Source: Mesorhizobium sp. 65-26 (GTDB lineage: Bacteria > Pseudomonadota > Alphaproteobacteria > Rhizobiales > Rhizobiaceae). From it: a DNA stretch of 64,000 nucleotides. The stretch spans positions 96,691-160,690 of the forward strand of contig MKVL01000001.1 in the NCBI GenBank assembly GCA_001899205.1. The letters run 5' to 3'. Position numbers and translations under genes: made by a program. Positions 53,043 through 62,693 of the stretch are shown here, piece by piece. The notes beneath the pieces are model-generated. The model was not told where the DNA came from and searched no databases. It saw only the letters and a list, made by a program, of their open reading frames with translations. Position 1 is the first letter of the stretch; each line of letters opens with the position of its first letter.

Positions 53043-55184
53043 ATGACCATACTTACCGCCGTCATCGCCTGCGGCTTGCTTTCTGTCCTTTACGCCATCT
53101 GGGCGACGCGGTCGGTTCTTGCATCCGATCAGGGCAATGCGCGCATGCAGGAAATTTCAGCTGCCATACGCGAGGGCGCCCAGGCCTATCTGGCGCGCCA
53201 GTACACCACCATCGCCATCGTCGGCATCGTCGTGCTGATCCTGGCCTGGTGGCTTCTGTCGGCTACCGCCGCCATCGGCTTCCTGATCGGCGCCGTGCTC
53301 TCGGGCGCGGCCGGTTTCATCGGCATGCACGTTTCGGTGCGCGCCAATGTGCGCACCGCGCAGGCTGCTTCCAACAGCCTTGCCGCCGGCCTCGACATCG
53401 CCTTCAAGTCGGGCGCCATCACGGGCATGCTGGTCGCCGGCCTCGCCCTGCTTGGCGTCTCGATCTACTACTGGATCCTGACCGGGCCGATGGGCCTGCA
53501 GCCCAATGACCGCGTCGTCATCGACTCGCTCGTCGCTCTCGGCTTCGGCGCCTCGCTGATCTCGATCTTCGCCCGTCTCGGCGGCGGTATCTTCACCAAG
53601 GGCGCGGACGTCGGCGGTGATCTGGTCGGCAAGGTCGAAGCCGGCATCCCGGAGGACGATCCGCGCAACCCCGCCACCATCGCTGACAATGTCGGCGACA
53701 ACGTCGGTGACTGCGCCGGCATGGCCGCCGACCTGTTCGAGACCTACGCGGTGACGGTCGTCGCCACCATGGTTCTCAGCGCCATCTTCTTCGGCGGCAC
53801 CGCCATCCTCGGTTCGGCGATGCTTTATCCGCTGGCCATCTGCGGCGCCTGCATCCTGACGTCGATCGTCGGCACCTTCTTCGTCAAGCTCGGCTCCAAC
53901 GGCTCGATCATGGGCGCCCTTTACAAAGGTCTGATCGCTACCGGCATCCTGTCCATCGCCGGTCTCGCCGTCGCCACCTCGGCCACGGTCGGCTGGGGCG
54001 AGGTCGGCACGGTCGCCGGCATCACCATCACCGGCAAGAACCTGTTCATCTGCGGGCTCATCGGCCTGCTGGTAACCGGCCTGATCGTGGTGATCACCGA
54101 ATACTACACCGGCACCAACAAGCGCCCGGTGAACTCGATCGCCCAGGCCTCCGTGACCGGCCACGGCACCAACGTCATCCAGGGCCTCGCGGTCTCGCTG
54201 GAATCGACCGCCCTGCCAGCGATCGTCATCGTCGGCGGCATCATCGCCACCTATCAGCTAGGCGGCCTCTACGGCACGGCGATCGCCGTGACGACGATGC
54301 TCGGCCTTGCCGGCATGATCGTGGCGCTCGACGCCTTCGGCCCGGTAACCGACAACGCCGGCGGCATCGCCGAAATGGCGGGCCTGCCCAAGGAAGTGCG
54401 TCATTCCACCGACGCGCTCGATGCGGTCGGAAACACCACCAAGGCGGTGACCAAGGGCTACGCCATCGGCTCGGCCGGCCTCGGCGCGCTGGTGCTATTC
54501 GCCGCCTATTCCAACGACCTGAAGTTCTTTGCCGCCAATGGCGACAAGTACCACTACTTCCAGGGCATGGGCGATGTCTCCTTCGACCTCTCCAATCCCT
54601 ATGTCGTCGCGGGCCTGATCTTCGGTGGCCTGATTCCGTATCTGTTCGGCGGCATCGCGATGACCGCCGTCGGTCGCGCCGCGGGCTCGATCGTCGAGGA
54701 GGTGCGCAAGCAGTTCCGCGAGGACAAGGGCATCATGGCCGGAACGTCCAAGCCGAACTACGCCCGCGCGGTCGACATCCTGACCAGGGCCGCGATCCGG
54801 GAAATGATCGTTCCCTCGCTGCTGCCGGTGCTGGCGCCGCTCGTCGTCTATTTCGGCGTGCTCTTGATCTCGGGCTCGAAGGCCTCCGCCTTCGCGGCGC
54901 TCGGCGCGTCGTTGCTCGGTGTCATCGTCAATGGCCTGTTCGTGGCCATCTCGATGACGTCGGGCGGTGGTGCCTGGGACAACGCCAAGAAGTCTTTCGA
55001 GGATGGCTTCACCGACAAGGATGGCGTCAAGCACCTCAAGGGTTCCGAAGCGCACAAGGCGTCGGTCACCGGTGACACCGTCGGCGATCCCTACAAGGAC
55101 ACCGCCGGCCCGGCCGTCAACCCGGCCATCAAGATCACCAACATCGTTGCCCTGCTGCTCCTGGCCGTCCTCGCGCACGGCTGA
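53043..55184 (+). CDS. hppA: Membrane-bound proton-translocating pyrophosphatase (K+-independent)
   Basis: This 713-aa membrane protein of about 16 helices pumps protons with pyrophosphate energy. The PPi-binding motif is in [40 protein letters not shown], and further acidic residues are in [15 protein letters not shown]. The diagnostic position in [12 protein letters not shown] is Lys, which marks the K+-independent subfamily. The N-terminus begins with the conserved first helix at ATG 53043. It is terminated by a strong hairpin. Confidence 0.97.
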   Translation: MTILTAVIACGLLSVLYAIWATRSVLASDQGNARMQEISAAIREGAQAYLARQYTTIAIVGIVVLILAWWLLSATAAIGFLIGAVLSGAAGFIGMHVSVRANVRTAQAASNSLAAGLDIAFKSGAITGMLVAGLALLGVSIYYWILTGPMGLQPNDRVVIDSLVALGFGASLISIFARLGGGIFTKGADVGGDLVGKVEAGIPEDDPRNPATIADNVGDNVGDCAGMAADLFETYAVTVVATMVLSAIFFGGTAILGSAMLYPLAICGACILTSIVGTFFVKLGSNGSIMGALYKGLIATGILSIAGLAVATSATVGWGEVGTVAGITITGKNLFICGLIGLLVTGLIVVITEYYTGTNKRPVNSIAQASVTGHGTNVIQGLAVSLESTALPAIVIVGGIIATYQLGGLYGTAIAVTTMLGLAGMIVALDAFGPVTDNAGGIAEMAGLPKEVRHSTDALDAVGNTTKAVTKGYAIGSAGLGALVLFAAYSNDLKFFAANGDKYHYFQGMGDVSFDLSNPYVVAGLIFGGLIPYLFGGIAMTAVGRAAGSIVEEVRKQFREDKGIMAGTSKPNYARAVDILTRAAIREMIVPSLLPVLAPLVVYFGVLLISGSKASAFAALGASLLGVIVNGLFVAISMTSGGGAWDNAKKSFEDGFTDKDGVKHLKGSEAHKASVTGDTVGDPYKDTAGPAVNPAIKITNIVALLLLAVLAHG

Positions 55185-55207
55185 GCATTTGGATCGGACG
55201 TATTGAG

Positions 55208-55240
55208 AAAGGCCCGCGGGAGCAATCCCGCGGGCCTTTT
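55208..55240 (+). terminator. Rho-independent terminator of hppA
   Basis: AAAGGCCCGCGGG / CCCGCGGGCCTTT is a 13-bp perfect stem with a six-base loop AGCAAT, followed by T and CG. It lies 24 bases behind the hppA stop. Confidence 0.93.
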
Positions 55241-55349
55241 CGTTGCTTCGATCCGCGCGGCAAATCCACGGTGGAATCACCCCGCGCCCAACTCCGTTGC
55301 CTGACTGATGAGCCCTAAATCGCCTCTGGGCGGGGCGGCTATGCGCAAA

Positions 55350-55383
55350 TGAAAAGGCCCGCCGGACGAATCCGACGGGCCCT
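55350..55383 (-). terminator. Terminator of the bamE gene
   Basis: On the minus strand GGCCCGTCGGA-TTCG-TCCGGCGGGCC forms a strong stem with one mismatch and a TTCG tetraloop, followed by TTTTC. It lies directly downstream of the bamE gene on its strand. Confidence 0.85.
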
Positions 55384-55414
55384 GTTGCCTGAGCTCTGGG
55401 CCTTGCGGCCGTTC

Positions 55415-55957
55415 CTACATGCCGTTGCTGCCGCCGGGGATGCCGGGCGCCAGCTTGCTCGCGCCGTTGATGACCTGGGCGAGGAAGCTCTGGTCCTTGC
55501 CGCCGGTCGGCGTGGTGCGCGAGATGAAGTCGAAAATCTTGCCGTCCTTCAGGCCATAATTGGCGATCTGGGTGACGCGGCCGTCCTTGCCGAAATAGAC
55601 CGCCAGCACATGCTGATCGACGAGCCTAGGCTTGTCGAAGGCGACGTAGCGTTTGCGCGTCTGGGAAATGTAATAGAAGACTTCATTGTCGAATGTTGCT
55701 GTCGTCGAGGGCGTTCCGAGCGCCAGAAGAACCTGCTCCCGACTCGATCCGACGGGGACCTGGTCGATCGCCTGCTGATCGATGACATAGCCCTGCGTCA
55801 GCGTCTCGCTCGGGTGAAGGTCGCCGAACATCTTCGAGGAATTGCAGGCCGAAAGGGCCGTGGCAACCACAAGCAGGGAAACGGCGCCGACAGACCGGCC
55901 AAAGGGGCGGGATGAAAAGCTCGACTTGAAATTCAGCGCGCGCAACAACAACTCCAT
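55415..55957 (-). CDS. bamE: Outer membrane assembly lipoprotein BamE (OmlA/SmpA family)
   Basis: This 180-aa lipoprotein of the BAM complex has a lipoprotein signal peptide ending in the lipobox LSAC near residue 40 (core VGAVSLLVVATALSAC) and the SmpA/OmlA domain. The domain includes IDQVPVGSSREQVLLALGTPSTTATFDNEVFYYIS, the short two-helix-plus-three-strand fold. The C-terminal tail of about 35 residues is Gly/Pro-rich. The long N-terminal part before the hydrophobic core (about 25 residues) is unusual, so the real start could be the methionine-less region further inside, but ATG 55957 is the only good codon. Confidence 0.9.
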   Translation of the reverse strand: MELLLRALNFKSSFSSRPFGRSVGAVSLLVVATALSACNSSKMFGDLHPSETLTQGYVIDQQAIDQVPVGSSREQVLLALGTPSTTATFDNEVFYYISQTRKRYVAFDKPRLVDQHVLAVYFGKDGRVTQIANYGLKDGKIFDFISRTTPTGGKDQSFLAQVINGASKLAPGIPGGSNGM

Positions 55958-56059
55958 CAAACGGCCGCAACTTGCGCTGGGCGGCAAAACCGGTAAACCA
56001 GCTTGCTCGCCGATGCAACAAGGGCAATTCAACAAACGGTCCCCGGGAGATTTTCCCCA

Positions 56060-56602
56060 ATGTTCCAGCGCCTTTTTGGCCGTGAGCGCCACGCCAACCG
56101 CGCCATTACCGACGCCCTTTACGCACAAATCGTGGCGGCGGCGCGGCAAACGATTTTTTATTCCGACTGGGGTGTGCCCGATACGCCGCTCGGCCGTTTC
56201 GAGATGGTCTCGCTGCACATGTTCCTGCTGCAACACAGGCTGCGCGGAGAGACAGGCGCGGCCGCCGACGTGGCCCAGGTGTTGATCGACGAGTTCTTCC
56301 TCGATGTCGAGCATTCGCTGCGCGAACTGGGAATCGGCGATGTCGGCGTGCCGAAGCGCATGAAGAAGCTCGCCAAGATGTTCTACGGCCGCACCGCGGC
56401 CTATGATGAGGCGTTGGAACAGAATGATCGCGAGGCGTTGGCCGCGGCGCTGGCCCGCAACGTCCGTCCCGACGCTCGGGATTGGCCGCAGGCGGCGCGA
56501 CTCGCTGGTTATGCTGTCGAAGCAAATGCCAGGCTTGCGGCGCAGCCGATCGAATCGATCGTTTCCGGTACGGCGACCTTCCCTGTCGCCACGGCCGGGT
56601 GA
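56060..56602 (+). CDS. Ubiquinol-cytochrome c chaperone family protein
   Basis: This 180-aa soluble protein belongs to the CBP3/UQCC1 family, which helps assemble the cytochrome bc1 complex. The conserved segments are FQRLFGRERHANRAITDALYAQIVAAAR at the start, then FEMVSLHMFLLQHRL and VAQVLIDEFFLDVEHSLRELGIGDVGVPKRMKKLAKMFYGR. It is divergent from bamE, as in many Rhizobiales, and is followed by the DUF177 gene 11 bases downstream. Confidence 0.9.
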   Translation: MFQRLFGRERHANRAITDALYAQIVAAARQTIFYSDWGVPDTPLGRFEMVSLHMFLLQHRLRGETGAAADVAQVLIDEFFLDVEHSLRELGIGDVGVPKRMKKLAKMFYGRTAAYDEALEQNDREALAAALARNVRPDARDWPQAARLAGYAVEANARLAAQPIESIVSGTATFPVATAG

Positions 56603-56613
56603 GGGAGGAGCCG

Positions 56614-57162
56614 ATGAAACGTCCGGTGGCGCATAGTCCCGTCTCTTTCGTGGCGAATGTGGCGCGTTTGCCGCAGAAAGGACTTCCAGTGGTGGTGGAG
56701 GCCGATGCGGAGCAGCGCGCGGCGCTGGCCGGCGAGCACGGTCTGCTGTCGGTCGAGGCTTATCGCGCCGAACTGCTGGTGACGCCGTGGAAGCGCAACG
56801 GCGTGAAGGTGAGCGGCCGTGTCGAGGCCGACATCACGCAGGCCTGCGTCGTGACGCTCGATCCCGTTCCAGCCCATATCGACGAGGCGGTGGAGGGCCT
56901 TTTCCTGCCCGAGGATTCCAAGCTCGGGCGCGAGGGTTTCGAAGGCGGCGGCGAGATCCTGATCGACGCCGACGGTCCGGACAGCCCTGAGACCTTCGCC
57001 GGCGACACGATCGACGTCGGCGCGCTCGCCGAACAGTTTTTCGGCCTGGCGATCGATCCTTATCCGCGCAAGCAGGGCGCCTCGCTTCCTAATGGCGACG
57101 ACGGCGAGTCGGCGGAAAGCGACTTCCAGCAAAAGCTGCGTTCCTTGCTGGGAAAATCCTGA
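56614..57162 (+). CDS. DUF177 (YceD) family protein
   Basis: This 182-aa protein matches the YceD/DUF177 family, linked to 23S rRNA accumulation or ribosome assembly in other bacteria. The conserved centre is GRVEADITQACVVTLDPVPAHIDEAVEGLFLPE, and the C-terminal GDTIDVGALAEQFFGLAIDPYPRK is typical. It has a strong binding site, GAGGGAGGAG. It precedes plsX as in the widespread yceD-(rpmF)-plsX order, but here no rpmF lies between them. Confidence 0.88.
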   Translation: MKRPVAHSPVSFVANVARLPQKGLPVVVEADAEQRAALAGEHGLLSVEAYRAELLVTPWKRNGVKVSGRVEADITQACVVTLDPVPAHIDEAVEGLFLPEDSKLGREGFEGGGEILIDADGPDSPETFAGDTIDVGALAEQFFGLAIDPYPRKQGASLPNGDDGESAESDFQQKLRSLLGKS

Positions 57163-57359
57163 AAGCCGGGACAATCTAGCAAAAGTCGGTTGTATGGCAG
57201 CCCAAAACAGCTATTTTCGCCGGACCTTGGCATTCGCCCGGTACAAGCCGCTCGCCAGCGCGCAGCCGTTTCGGGGCGACGGCGTGCATGAAACAACCCG
57301 GGGTGTGCCGCTCGAATTCGTGTGGCGACCGCCTCAGGCAAACGTGAGATGAATACCGC

Positions 57360-58430
57360 GTGATCAGGATTTCCATCGATGCCATGGGCGGCGATCACGG
57401 ACCAGGTGTGGTCATTCCGGCGCTCATGACGGTCGCGACCCGTCGTCCCGACATTCGTTTCGTCATCTACGGCCGCGAGGAAGCGGTTCGGCCCGAACTC
57501 GCCAAGCACCCGAAACTGGCTCAGGTGAGCGAGTTCTTCCACTGCGAGGTTGCCGTCAAGATGGACGACAAGCCGAGCCAGGCGTTGCGCCACGGCCGCT
57601 GGAAGTCGTCGATGTGGAAGGCGGTGGAGGCCGTGAAGAGCGGGCACGCGGACGCCTGCGTTTCCGCCGGCAACACCGGCGCGCTGATGGCCATGTCGAA
57701 ATTCTGCCTGCGCACCATGGCAACCATCGATCGCCCGGCGATCGCGGCGCTGTGGCCGACGACACGCGGCGAAAGCGTGGTGCTCGACGTTGGCGCCACC
57801 ATCGGCGCCGATGCGCACCAACTGATCGATTTCGCCATCCTGGGGACCGGCATGGCGCGTTCCGTGTTCGGCGTCAGCCGGCCGAGCGTCGGCCTGCTCA
57901 ATGTCGGCGTCGAGGAGATCAAAGGCCAGGAAGAGGTCAAGGAAGCCGGGCGCATGCTGCGCGAGGCCAACATGGCTTCGATGAACTATCATGGCTTCGT
58001 CGAGGGTGATGACATCGGCAAGGGCACCGTCGACGTGGTCGTCACCGAAGGATTCGCGGGCAACATCGCCCTCAAGACGGCTGAAGGCACCGCAAGGCAG
58101 ATCGCCGGCTATCTGCGCGCCGCCATGAGCCGCACGCTCATGGCCAAGATCGGCTATGTCTTCGCGAAGGGCGCGTTCGACCGCCTGCGCGAGAAAATGG
58201 ATGTCGGCCGCGCCAATGGCGGTGTTTTTCTGGGACTGAACGGCATCGTGGTGAAGAGCCATGGCGGTGCCGATTCGGACGGCTTCGCGGCGGCTATCGA
58301 GCTTGCCTATGATATGGTGCGAAACAATCTGCTTGACCGCATCGAGGCCGATCTCGATCTGTTCCATGCGCGCAATCCGCATGCCCAGACAAATCGGAAG
58401 TCCGACGTCGCCAGCGACGCAGAGGAATAG
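57360..58430 (+). CDS. plsX: Phosphate acyltransferase PlsX
   Basis: This 356-aa enzyme converts acyl-ACP and phosphate to acyl-phosphate for phospholipid synthesis. The N-terminus [19 protein letters not shown] is the family signature. Further conserved blocks are [20 protein letters not shown] and [18 protein letters not shown]. The start is GTG 57360. The 197-bp gap before it has no supportable gene. It is followed nine bases later by fabH. Confidence 0.96.
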   Translation: MIRISIDAMGGDHGPGVVIPALMTVATRRPDIRFVIYGREEAVRPELAKHPKLAQVSEFFHCEVAVKMDDKPSQALRHGRWKSSMWKAVEAVKSGHADACVSAGNTGALMAMSKFCLRTMATIDRPAIAALWPTTRGESVVLDVGATIGADAHQLIDFAILGTGMARSVFGVSRPSVGLLNVGVEEIKGQEEVKEAGRMLREANMASMNYHGFVEGDDIGKGTVDVVVTEGFAGNIALKTAEGTARQIAGYLRAAMSRTLMAKIGYVFAKGAFDRLREKMDVGRANGGVFLGLNGIVVKSHGGADSDGFAAAIELAYDMVRNNLLDRIEADLDLFHARNPHAQTNRKSDVASDAEE

Positions 58431-58439
58431 GAAAGAACC

Positions 58440-59411
58440 TTGATCAGATCAGTCGTGCGCGGCATTGGTGCCGCGCTGCCCCGCCGCATCATGAAGAATG
58501 CCGACTTCGAAGGCATGGTCGAGACCTCGGATGAGTGGATCGCTCAGCGCACCGGCATTCGCCAGCGGCACATCGCGGCCGACGACGAGACCACGGCCTC
58601 GCTCGGCGAGGCGGCGGCGCGCGCCGCGCTCGACAATGCCGGCCTTACGCCAGCCGACATCGACCTGATCGTGCTTGCGACCTCGACGCCCAACAACACT
58701 TTTCCCGCGACGGCTGTCGAGATCCAGAACCGGCTCGGCATGCATCACGGCTTCGCCTTCGACATGCAGGCGGTCTGCTCGGGCTTCGTCTACGCGGTAA
58801 CGACCGCCGATCTCTATATACGCGGCGGCCTGGCCAGGCGTGTGCTGGTGATCGGCTCCGAGACGTTCTCCCGTATCCTCGACTGGAACGATCGCTCGAC
58901 CTGCGTGCTGTTCGGCGACGGCGCCGGCGCGCTGGTGCTGGAAGCGGGCGAAGGGAGCGGCGCCATCGCCGATCGCGGCGTGCTGGCGGCCAGCCTGCGT
59001 TCGGACGGCGTCCACAAGGACAAGCTGTTCGTCGACGGTGGGCCCTCGACCACCGGAACGGTCGGCCATCTTCGAATGGAAGGCCGCGAAGTGTTCAAGC
59101 ACGCGGTCGGCATGATCACGGACGTGATCGAGGCGACGTTCTCGCAAGCCGGCATCACGGCGGATGACCTCGATTGGTTCGTGCCTCACCAGGCCAACAA
59201 GCGTATCATCGACGCCTCGGCCAAGAAGCTCGGCATCGCCGAGCCGAAAGTGGTCGTGACGGTCGACCAGCATGGCAACACATCGGCGGCTTCCGTGCCG
59301 CTGGCGCTGGCCGCCGCCGTCTCCGATGGCCGGATCAAGCGTGGCGATCTGGTTCTGCTGGAGGCGATGGGTGGAGGATTCACCTGGGGCGCGGTTCTGG
59401 TTCGCTGGTAA
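58440..59411 (+). CDS. fabH: Beta-ketoacyl-ACP synthase III
   Basis: This 323-aa condensing enzyme starts fatty acid synthesis from acetyl-CoA and malonyl-ACP. The catalytic triad is complete: Cys in [13 protein letters not shown] near residue 112, His in [18 protein letters not shown] near residue 249, and Asn in [14 protein letters not shown] near residue 279. It begins with TTG 58440 behind AGGAAAG, nine bases after plsX, so plsX-fabH is one transcript. Confidence 0.97.
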   Translation: MIRSVVRGIGAALPRRIMKNADFEGMVETSDEWIAQRTGIRQRHIAADDETTASLGEAAARAALDNAGLTPADIDLIVLATSTPNNTFPATAVEIQNRLGMHHGFAFDMQAVCSGFVYAVTTADLYIRGGLARRVLVIGSETFSRILDWNDRSTCVLFGDGAGALVLEAGEGSGAIADRGVLAASLRSDGVHKDKLFVDGGPSTTGTVGHLRMEGREVFKHAVGMITDVIEATFSQAGITADDLDWFVPHQANKRIIDASAKKLGIAEPKVVVTVDQHGNTSAASVPLALAAAVSDGRIKRGDLVLLEAMGGGFTWGAVLVRW

Positions 59412-59513
59412 GTGGCGAACGCGTGGGTTCGGTCCTTGACCTTGACGGATCAATTACTTAGGCTCTGCCGCTGTTTGTAAATCATTGATGTTTTGAGCTG
59501 ACGGGACGGTCGC

Positions 59514-59837
59514 ATGGGGGGAAAGACACTTACGCGAGCCGACCTGGCCGAGGCCGTCTACCGCAAGGTGGGCCTCTCGCGCACTGAATCGGCCGAACTC
59601 GTGGAAGCCGTCCTCGACGAGATCTGCGAAGCCATCGTTCGCGGCGAGACGGTGAAGCTGTCGTCTTTCGCGACATTCCACGTTCGCTCCAAGAACGAGC
59701 GCATCGGCCGCAACCCGAAGACTGGCGAGGAAGTGCCGATCCTGCCGCGCAGGGTCATGACGTTCAAATCGTCGAATGTTCTGAAGAGCCGCATCCTGCG
59801 CTCGCACCAGGTGAACAAGACCAAGGGCGGCAAATAA
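59514..59837 (+). CDS. ihfA: Integration host factor subunit alpha
   Basis: This 107-aa DNA-bending protein forms a heterodimer with IhfB. The sequence shows the HU/IHF fold: [32 protein letters not shown], the core [41 protein letters not shown] with the Pro-containing arm, and a basic C-terminus. The partner gene is not in this window. It sits between fabH and a MerR regulator, the usual rhizobial order. Confidence 0.95.
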   Translation: MGGKTLTRADLAEAVYRKVGLSRTESAELVEAVLDEICEAIVRGETVKLSSFATFHVRSKNERIGRNPKTGEEVPILPRRVMTFKSSNVLKSRILRSHQVNKTKGGK

Positions 59838-59969
59838 CCTCGTCCGGCTCTAGCGGTTGATAACCAGGCCCGCCATCATGCCGGGCTTGAATATTGCGGC
59901 ATAAATCGCTGAAATAAGGGGCCGATTCGGCGCTTTGGCCGTTTCGCCGTCCAGCGTGAGGATTCGCCC

Positions 59970-60512
59970 ATGGACAAGAGCCCCGACGCATTCCGTACCA
60001 TCAGCGAGGTCGCGGAAGATCTCGACCTGCCGCAACATGTGCTGCGCTTCTGGGAAACTAGGTTCAACCAGATCAAGCCGATGAAGCGCGGTGGCGGCCG
60101 TCGCTATTATCGACCGCAGGATGTCGAACTGATCAAGGGCATCCGCCACATGCTCTATGACCAGGGTTATACGATCAAGGGCGTGCAGAAGCTGCTGCGC
60201 GAGAATGGCAACCAGTTCCTGGTCGCCATCGGCAATGGTGACATGGGCGCGGTGGAGGCGATTTCGCAGCGTCGGCAAGCCGAAACCGTGCCGTTGACGC
60301 CGGCCGCGCAACCGCGAGGCCCGGATGACGAGATGCTGGTCGGCCAGCCCAAGGTCAAGCCGAGCCGACGTTTCTTCGGCTTGGGCAAGTCCGATGAGGA
60401 GGGTCCTGTGCAGCCGGGCAGCAACAAGCTTTCCCGTGACAATCGGGCCCTGCTGCAGGAGGCTCTATTCGACCTCCTCGAATGCAAGCGACTGCTCGAT
60501 CAGGTTCGCTGA
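59970..60512 (+). CDS. MerR family transcriptional regulator
   Basis: The 180-aa protein has an N-terminal MerR winged helix ([65 protein letters not shown], residues 8-72). It lacks the usual C-terminal Cys or ligand domain. The rest is a linker rich in Pro and Arg with a short helical end ([21 protein letters not shown]). It is similar to the regulators found next to ihfA in Rhizobiales; the target is not known. Confidence 0.88.
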   Translation: MDKSPDAFRTISEVAEDLDLPQHVLRFWETRFNQIKPMKRGGGRRYYRPQDVELIKGIRHMLYDQGYTIKGVQKLLRENGNQFLVAIGNGDMGAVEAISQRRQAETVPLTPAAQPRGPDDEMLVGQPKVKPSRRFFGLGKSDEEGPVQPGSNKLSRDNRALLQEALFDLLECKRLLDQVR

Positions 60513-60559
60513 GAGCGAGATGCCGAGGCGTTGAAACGCCGTTCTGACGGCTTCGTGCT

Positions 60560-61549
60560 CTATCTTCTTGATTGAGCGCCAGAAATGTCGATCGCACATT
60601 TCGCCAGAAGCGCCTCGGCATAGAAGCGCGATAGGCCCGTGTGCCGCCGCCGCAGATAGTGCGACTGGTCGAGCCGCCAACAACGCTCGATCTCCTTTGC
60701 GATGGCAGGATTGGTCCAGGTCCCATATCCCGCGCCGGGATAGACCGCGACCTCTCCCACGAAGAGGCCGTTGTCGCTGACCAGGAAATCGACCCTGACA
60801 TAATCGAGGTCGCCCGCGATGAGCGGTGCGGCTGCGATTGCTTCCCTGACACAGTCCACCAGCGACGCGCTCACGGTCAGGGACTGATCCTCGCGTGGAT
60901 AGTCGGAATCGCGGCCGGAGAGGGGAGTTCCGTCGCGATCGAACAGGTGCGAGCGGTCTGCCAGCTTATCCTCGGCCCAGGCGTGGCAGACGCGGCCGCC
61001 GCAGACATACACCTTGACGTCGGTGGCTATACTGCCGCCGCGCAAACGCAAACGCTCCTCGACGAAAACAGCCGGCTTGATCGGCTGATAGGCCCATTCG
61101 CCGTCGCGCCTGCCGAAGCGTCTCGTGAGCCATCGTCCGGCCTTGCGCACGACCGTCGTGTGGTCGGGTAGCCCGCCGGAAAGGAACAGGTTCATGGTCC
61201 AGCCATGGTTCACCTTCACCACCACGTCCCGCGCCAGCAGGTCTTGCGGGATGTTGGCCGGATCGCGCCCGCTCCACAGCGTGGCGGGTTGCGGCAGCGT
61301 GGTGCGGGTTTCCCCGATATAGGCCTTGGCGGCAAGCTTGTCGGTCAACGTCACGAACAGCGGATTGCGATCGACGATCTTTCGCCACAACAAGCGTTCG
61401 TGGTAGCTGGCGGGCGCGGCAGGGTTGGGGAGGTAGCCCAGTCTCCGCACGAAGCGCGCCATCAGCAACGGATGGCGAAGGCTGAACAGCAGGCGCGCGC
61501 CGGCCAGGACAGCGCGATGCTTTGCCGACAGCGCGGCGGGGTTCGTCAT
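60560..61549 (-). CDS. TupA-like ATP-grasp protein, possible polysaccharide modification enzyme
   Basis: This 329-aa protein resembles the TupA-like ATP-grasp family. The N-terminal part carries SYHERLLWRKIVDRNPLFVTLTDKLAAKAYI, and the ATP-grasp region has VVKVNHGWTMNLFLSGG and FVEERLRLRGGSIATDVKVYVCGGRVCHAW. The C-terminal YVRVDFLVSDNGLFVGEVAVYPGAGYGTW contains the metal-binding Asp and Glu. Members attach amino acids or other groups to polysaccharides. No polysaccharide cluster is nearby, so the acceptor is unknown. It is convergent with the MerR gene. Confidence 0.83.
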   Translation of the reverse strand: MTNPAALSAKHRAVLAGARLLFSLRHPLLMARFVRRLGYLPNPAAPASYHERLLWRKIVDRNPLFVTLTDKLAAKAYIGETRTTLPQPATLWSGRDPANIPQDLLARDVVVKVNHGWTMNLFLSGGLPDHTTVVRKAGRWLTRRFGRRDGEWAYQPIKPAVFVEERLRLRGGSIATDVKVYVCGGRVCHAWAEDKLADRSHLFDRDGTPLSGRDSDYPREDQSLTVSASLVDCVREAIAAAPLIAGDLDYVRVDFLVSDNGLFVGEVAVYPGAGYGTWTNPAIAKEIERCWRLDQSHYLRRRHTGLSRFYAEALLAKCAIDISGAQSRR

Positions 61550-61789
61550 GGAGGAGTATCCTGGGCTTCGCCGGCCTCAGGGGCATGCTCCCGAACCGTG
61601 AGCGCCTGCCTATCGCGATTTGTGCGCGGGATAAAGCCTGCGGGCGAATGCCCCCAAAAGACTTCTCTCGGGAGCCGGGCTAGAGCGCCAAACGGCTGTC
61701 GCCAACATCGTTTAACGCCAATGCAAAGGTTGCGGGGACCTGGGCTGCCGGCTATGCCGGATCGAAAGGCCAGGCAGGAGGCAGAACTG

Positions 61790-62626
61790 ATGAAAGTCCT
61801 TTCCACATCCAAATCGCACGGCGGCATCCAGGGGGTCTACTCGCACGCTTCCGAGGTCTGCGCCTGCGACATGACTTTCGCCGTTTTCATGCCGCCCCAG
61901 GCCGGGAAGGGGCCCGTGCCGGTTCTTTGGTATCTTTCGGGGCTGACCTGCACGCATGCCAATGTCATGGACAAGGGAGAATACCGACGCATGGCGGCCG
62001 AACTGGGCATCGCCATCGTTTGCCCCGACACCAGCCCGCGCGGCGCTGACGTGCCGGACGAGAAGGACAATTGGCAGTTCGGTTGCGGCGCCGGTTTCTA
62101 CGTCGACGCGACGCAGGAGCCTTATACCCGGAACTACCGCATGTATTCCTATGTCACCGAGGAATTGCCGGCATTGCTTGCCGCCAACTTTCCGGTGGAC
62201 ATGTCGCGCCAGTCCATCTTCGGCCATTCCATGGGCGGGCATGGCGCACTGACCATCGCGCTCAAGAACCCGGATCGCTTCAAGAGCTGTTCGGCCTTCG
62301 CGCCGATCGCGCAGCCGAGCACGGCCGGCTGGTCACGGCCCGCGCTGGAGAAGTATCTCGGGCCGGACGAGAAGAGCTGGCGCGACTATGACGCCACGTT
62401 GCTGATCGAGGACGGCCGTCGTTTCGATGCCTTCCTGGTCGACCAGGGCACGGCCGACGGTTTCCTGCAGGAAGGCCTGCGCCCCTGGCTGCTCGACGAC
62501 GCGTGCAGGAAGGCGGGCATCGACCTTACGCTGCGCATGCAGGAAGGCTACGACCATTCCTACAACTTCATCTCGACCTTCATGGATGATCACCTGAAGT
62601 GGCATGCTCTGCGGCTTGTCAGGTAA
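61790..62626 (+). CDS. fghA: S-formylglutathione hydrolase
   Basis: This 278-aa alpha/beta hydrolase of the esterase D type cleaves S-formylglutathione to glutathione and formate, the last step of glutathione-dependent formaldehyde removal. The nucleophile is Ser147 in FGHSMGGHGAL, the catalytic His is in GYDHSYNFISTF, and the oxyanion/cysteine site is in WYLSGLTCTHANVM. The start ATG is placed behind GGCAGGAGG. A glutathione-dependent formaldehyde dehydrogenase gene is not in the window. Confidence 0.96.
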   Translation: MKVLSTSKSHGGIQGVYSHASEVCACDMTFAVFMPPQAGKGPVPVLWYLSGLTCTHANVMDKGEYRRMAAELGIAIVCPDTSPRGADVPDEKDNWQFGCGAGFYVDATQEPYTRNYRMYSYVTEELPALLAANFPVDMSRQSIFGHSMGGHGALTIALKNPDRFKSCSAFAPIAQPSTAGWSRPALEKYLGPDEKSWRDYDATLLIEDGRRFDAFLVDQGTADGFLQEGLRPWLLDDACRKAGIDLTLRMQEGYDHSYNFISTFMDDHLKWHALRLVR

Positions 62627-62693
62627 GATCAACTCGTTTCCGAAAACGGCAGCGACGGGCGGCGTCTGCGAGGCAGCGCCGCCCGTCTGTCAT

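Noticed and set aside
57194-57352. 52-aa plus-strand ORF (MAAQNSYFRRTLAF...) between the DUF177 gene and plsX
   Set aside because: No ribosome binding site and no recognisable pattern. Possible leader peptide, but not supportable from sequence alone; by order this is also not rpmF (no zinc ribbon or L32 signature).
60513-60560. tRNA gene expected after the ihfA-merR pair in related genomes
   Set aside because: Only 47 bases separate the MerR and ATP-grasp gene ends, and no cloverleaf or GGTTCGAATCC-type T arm is present.
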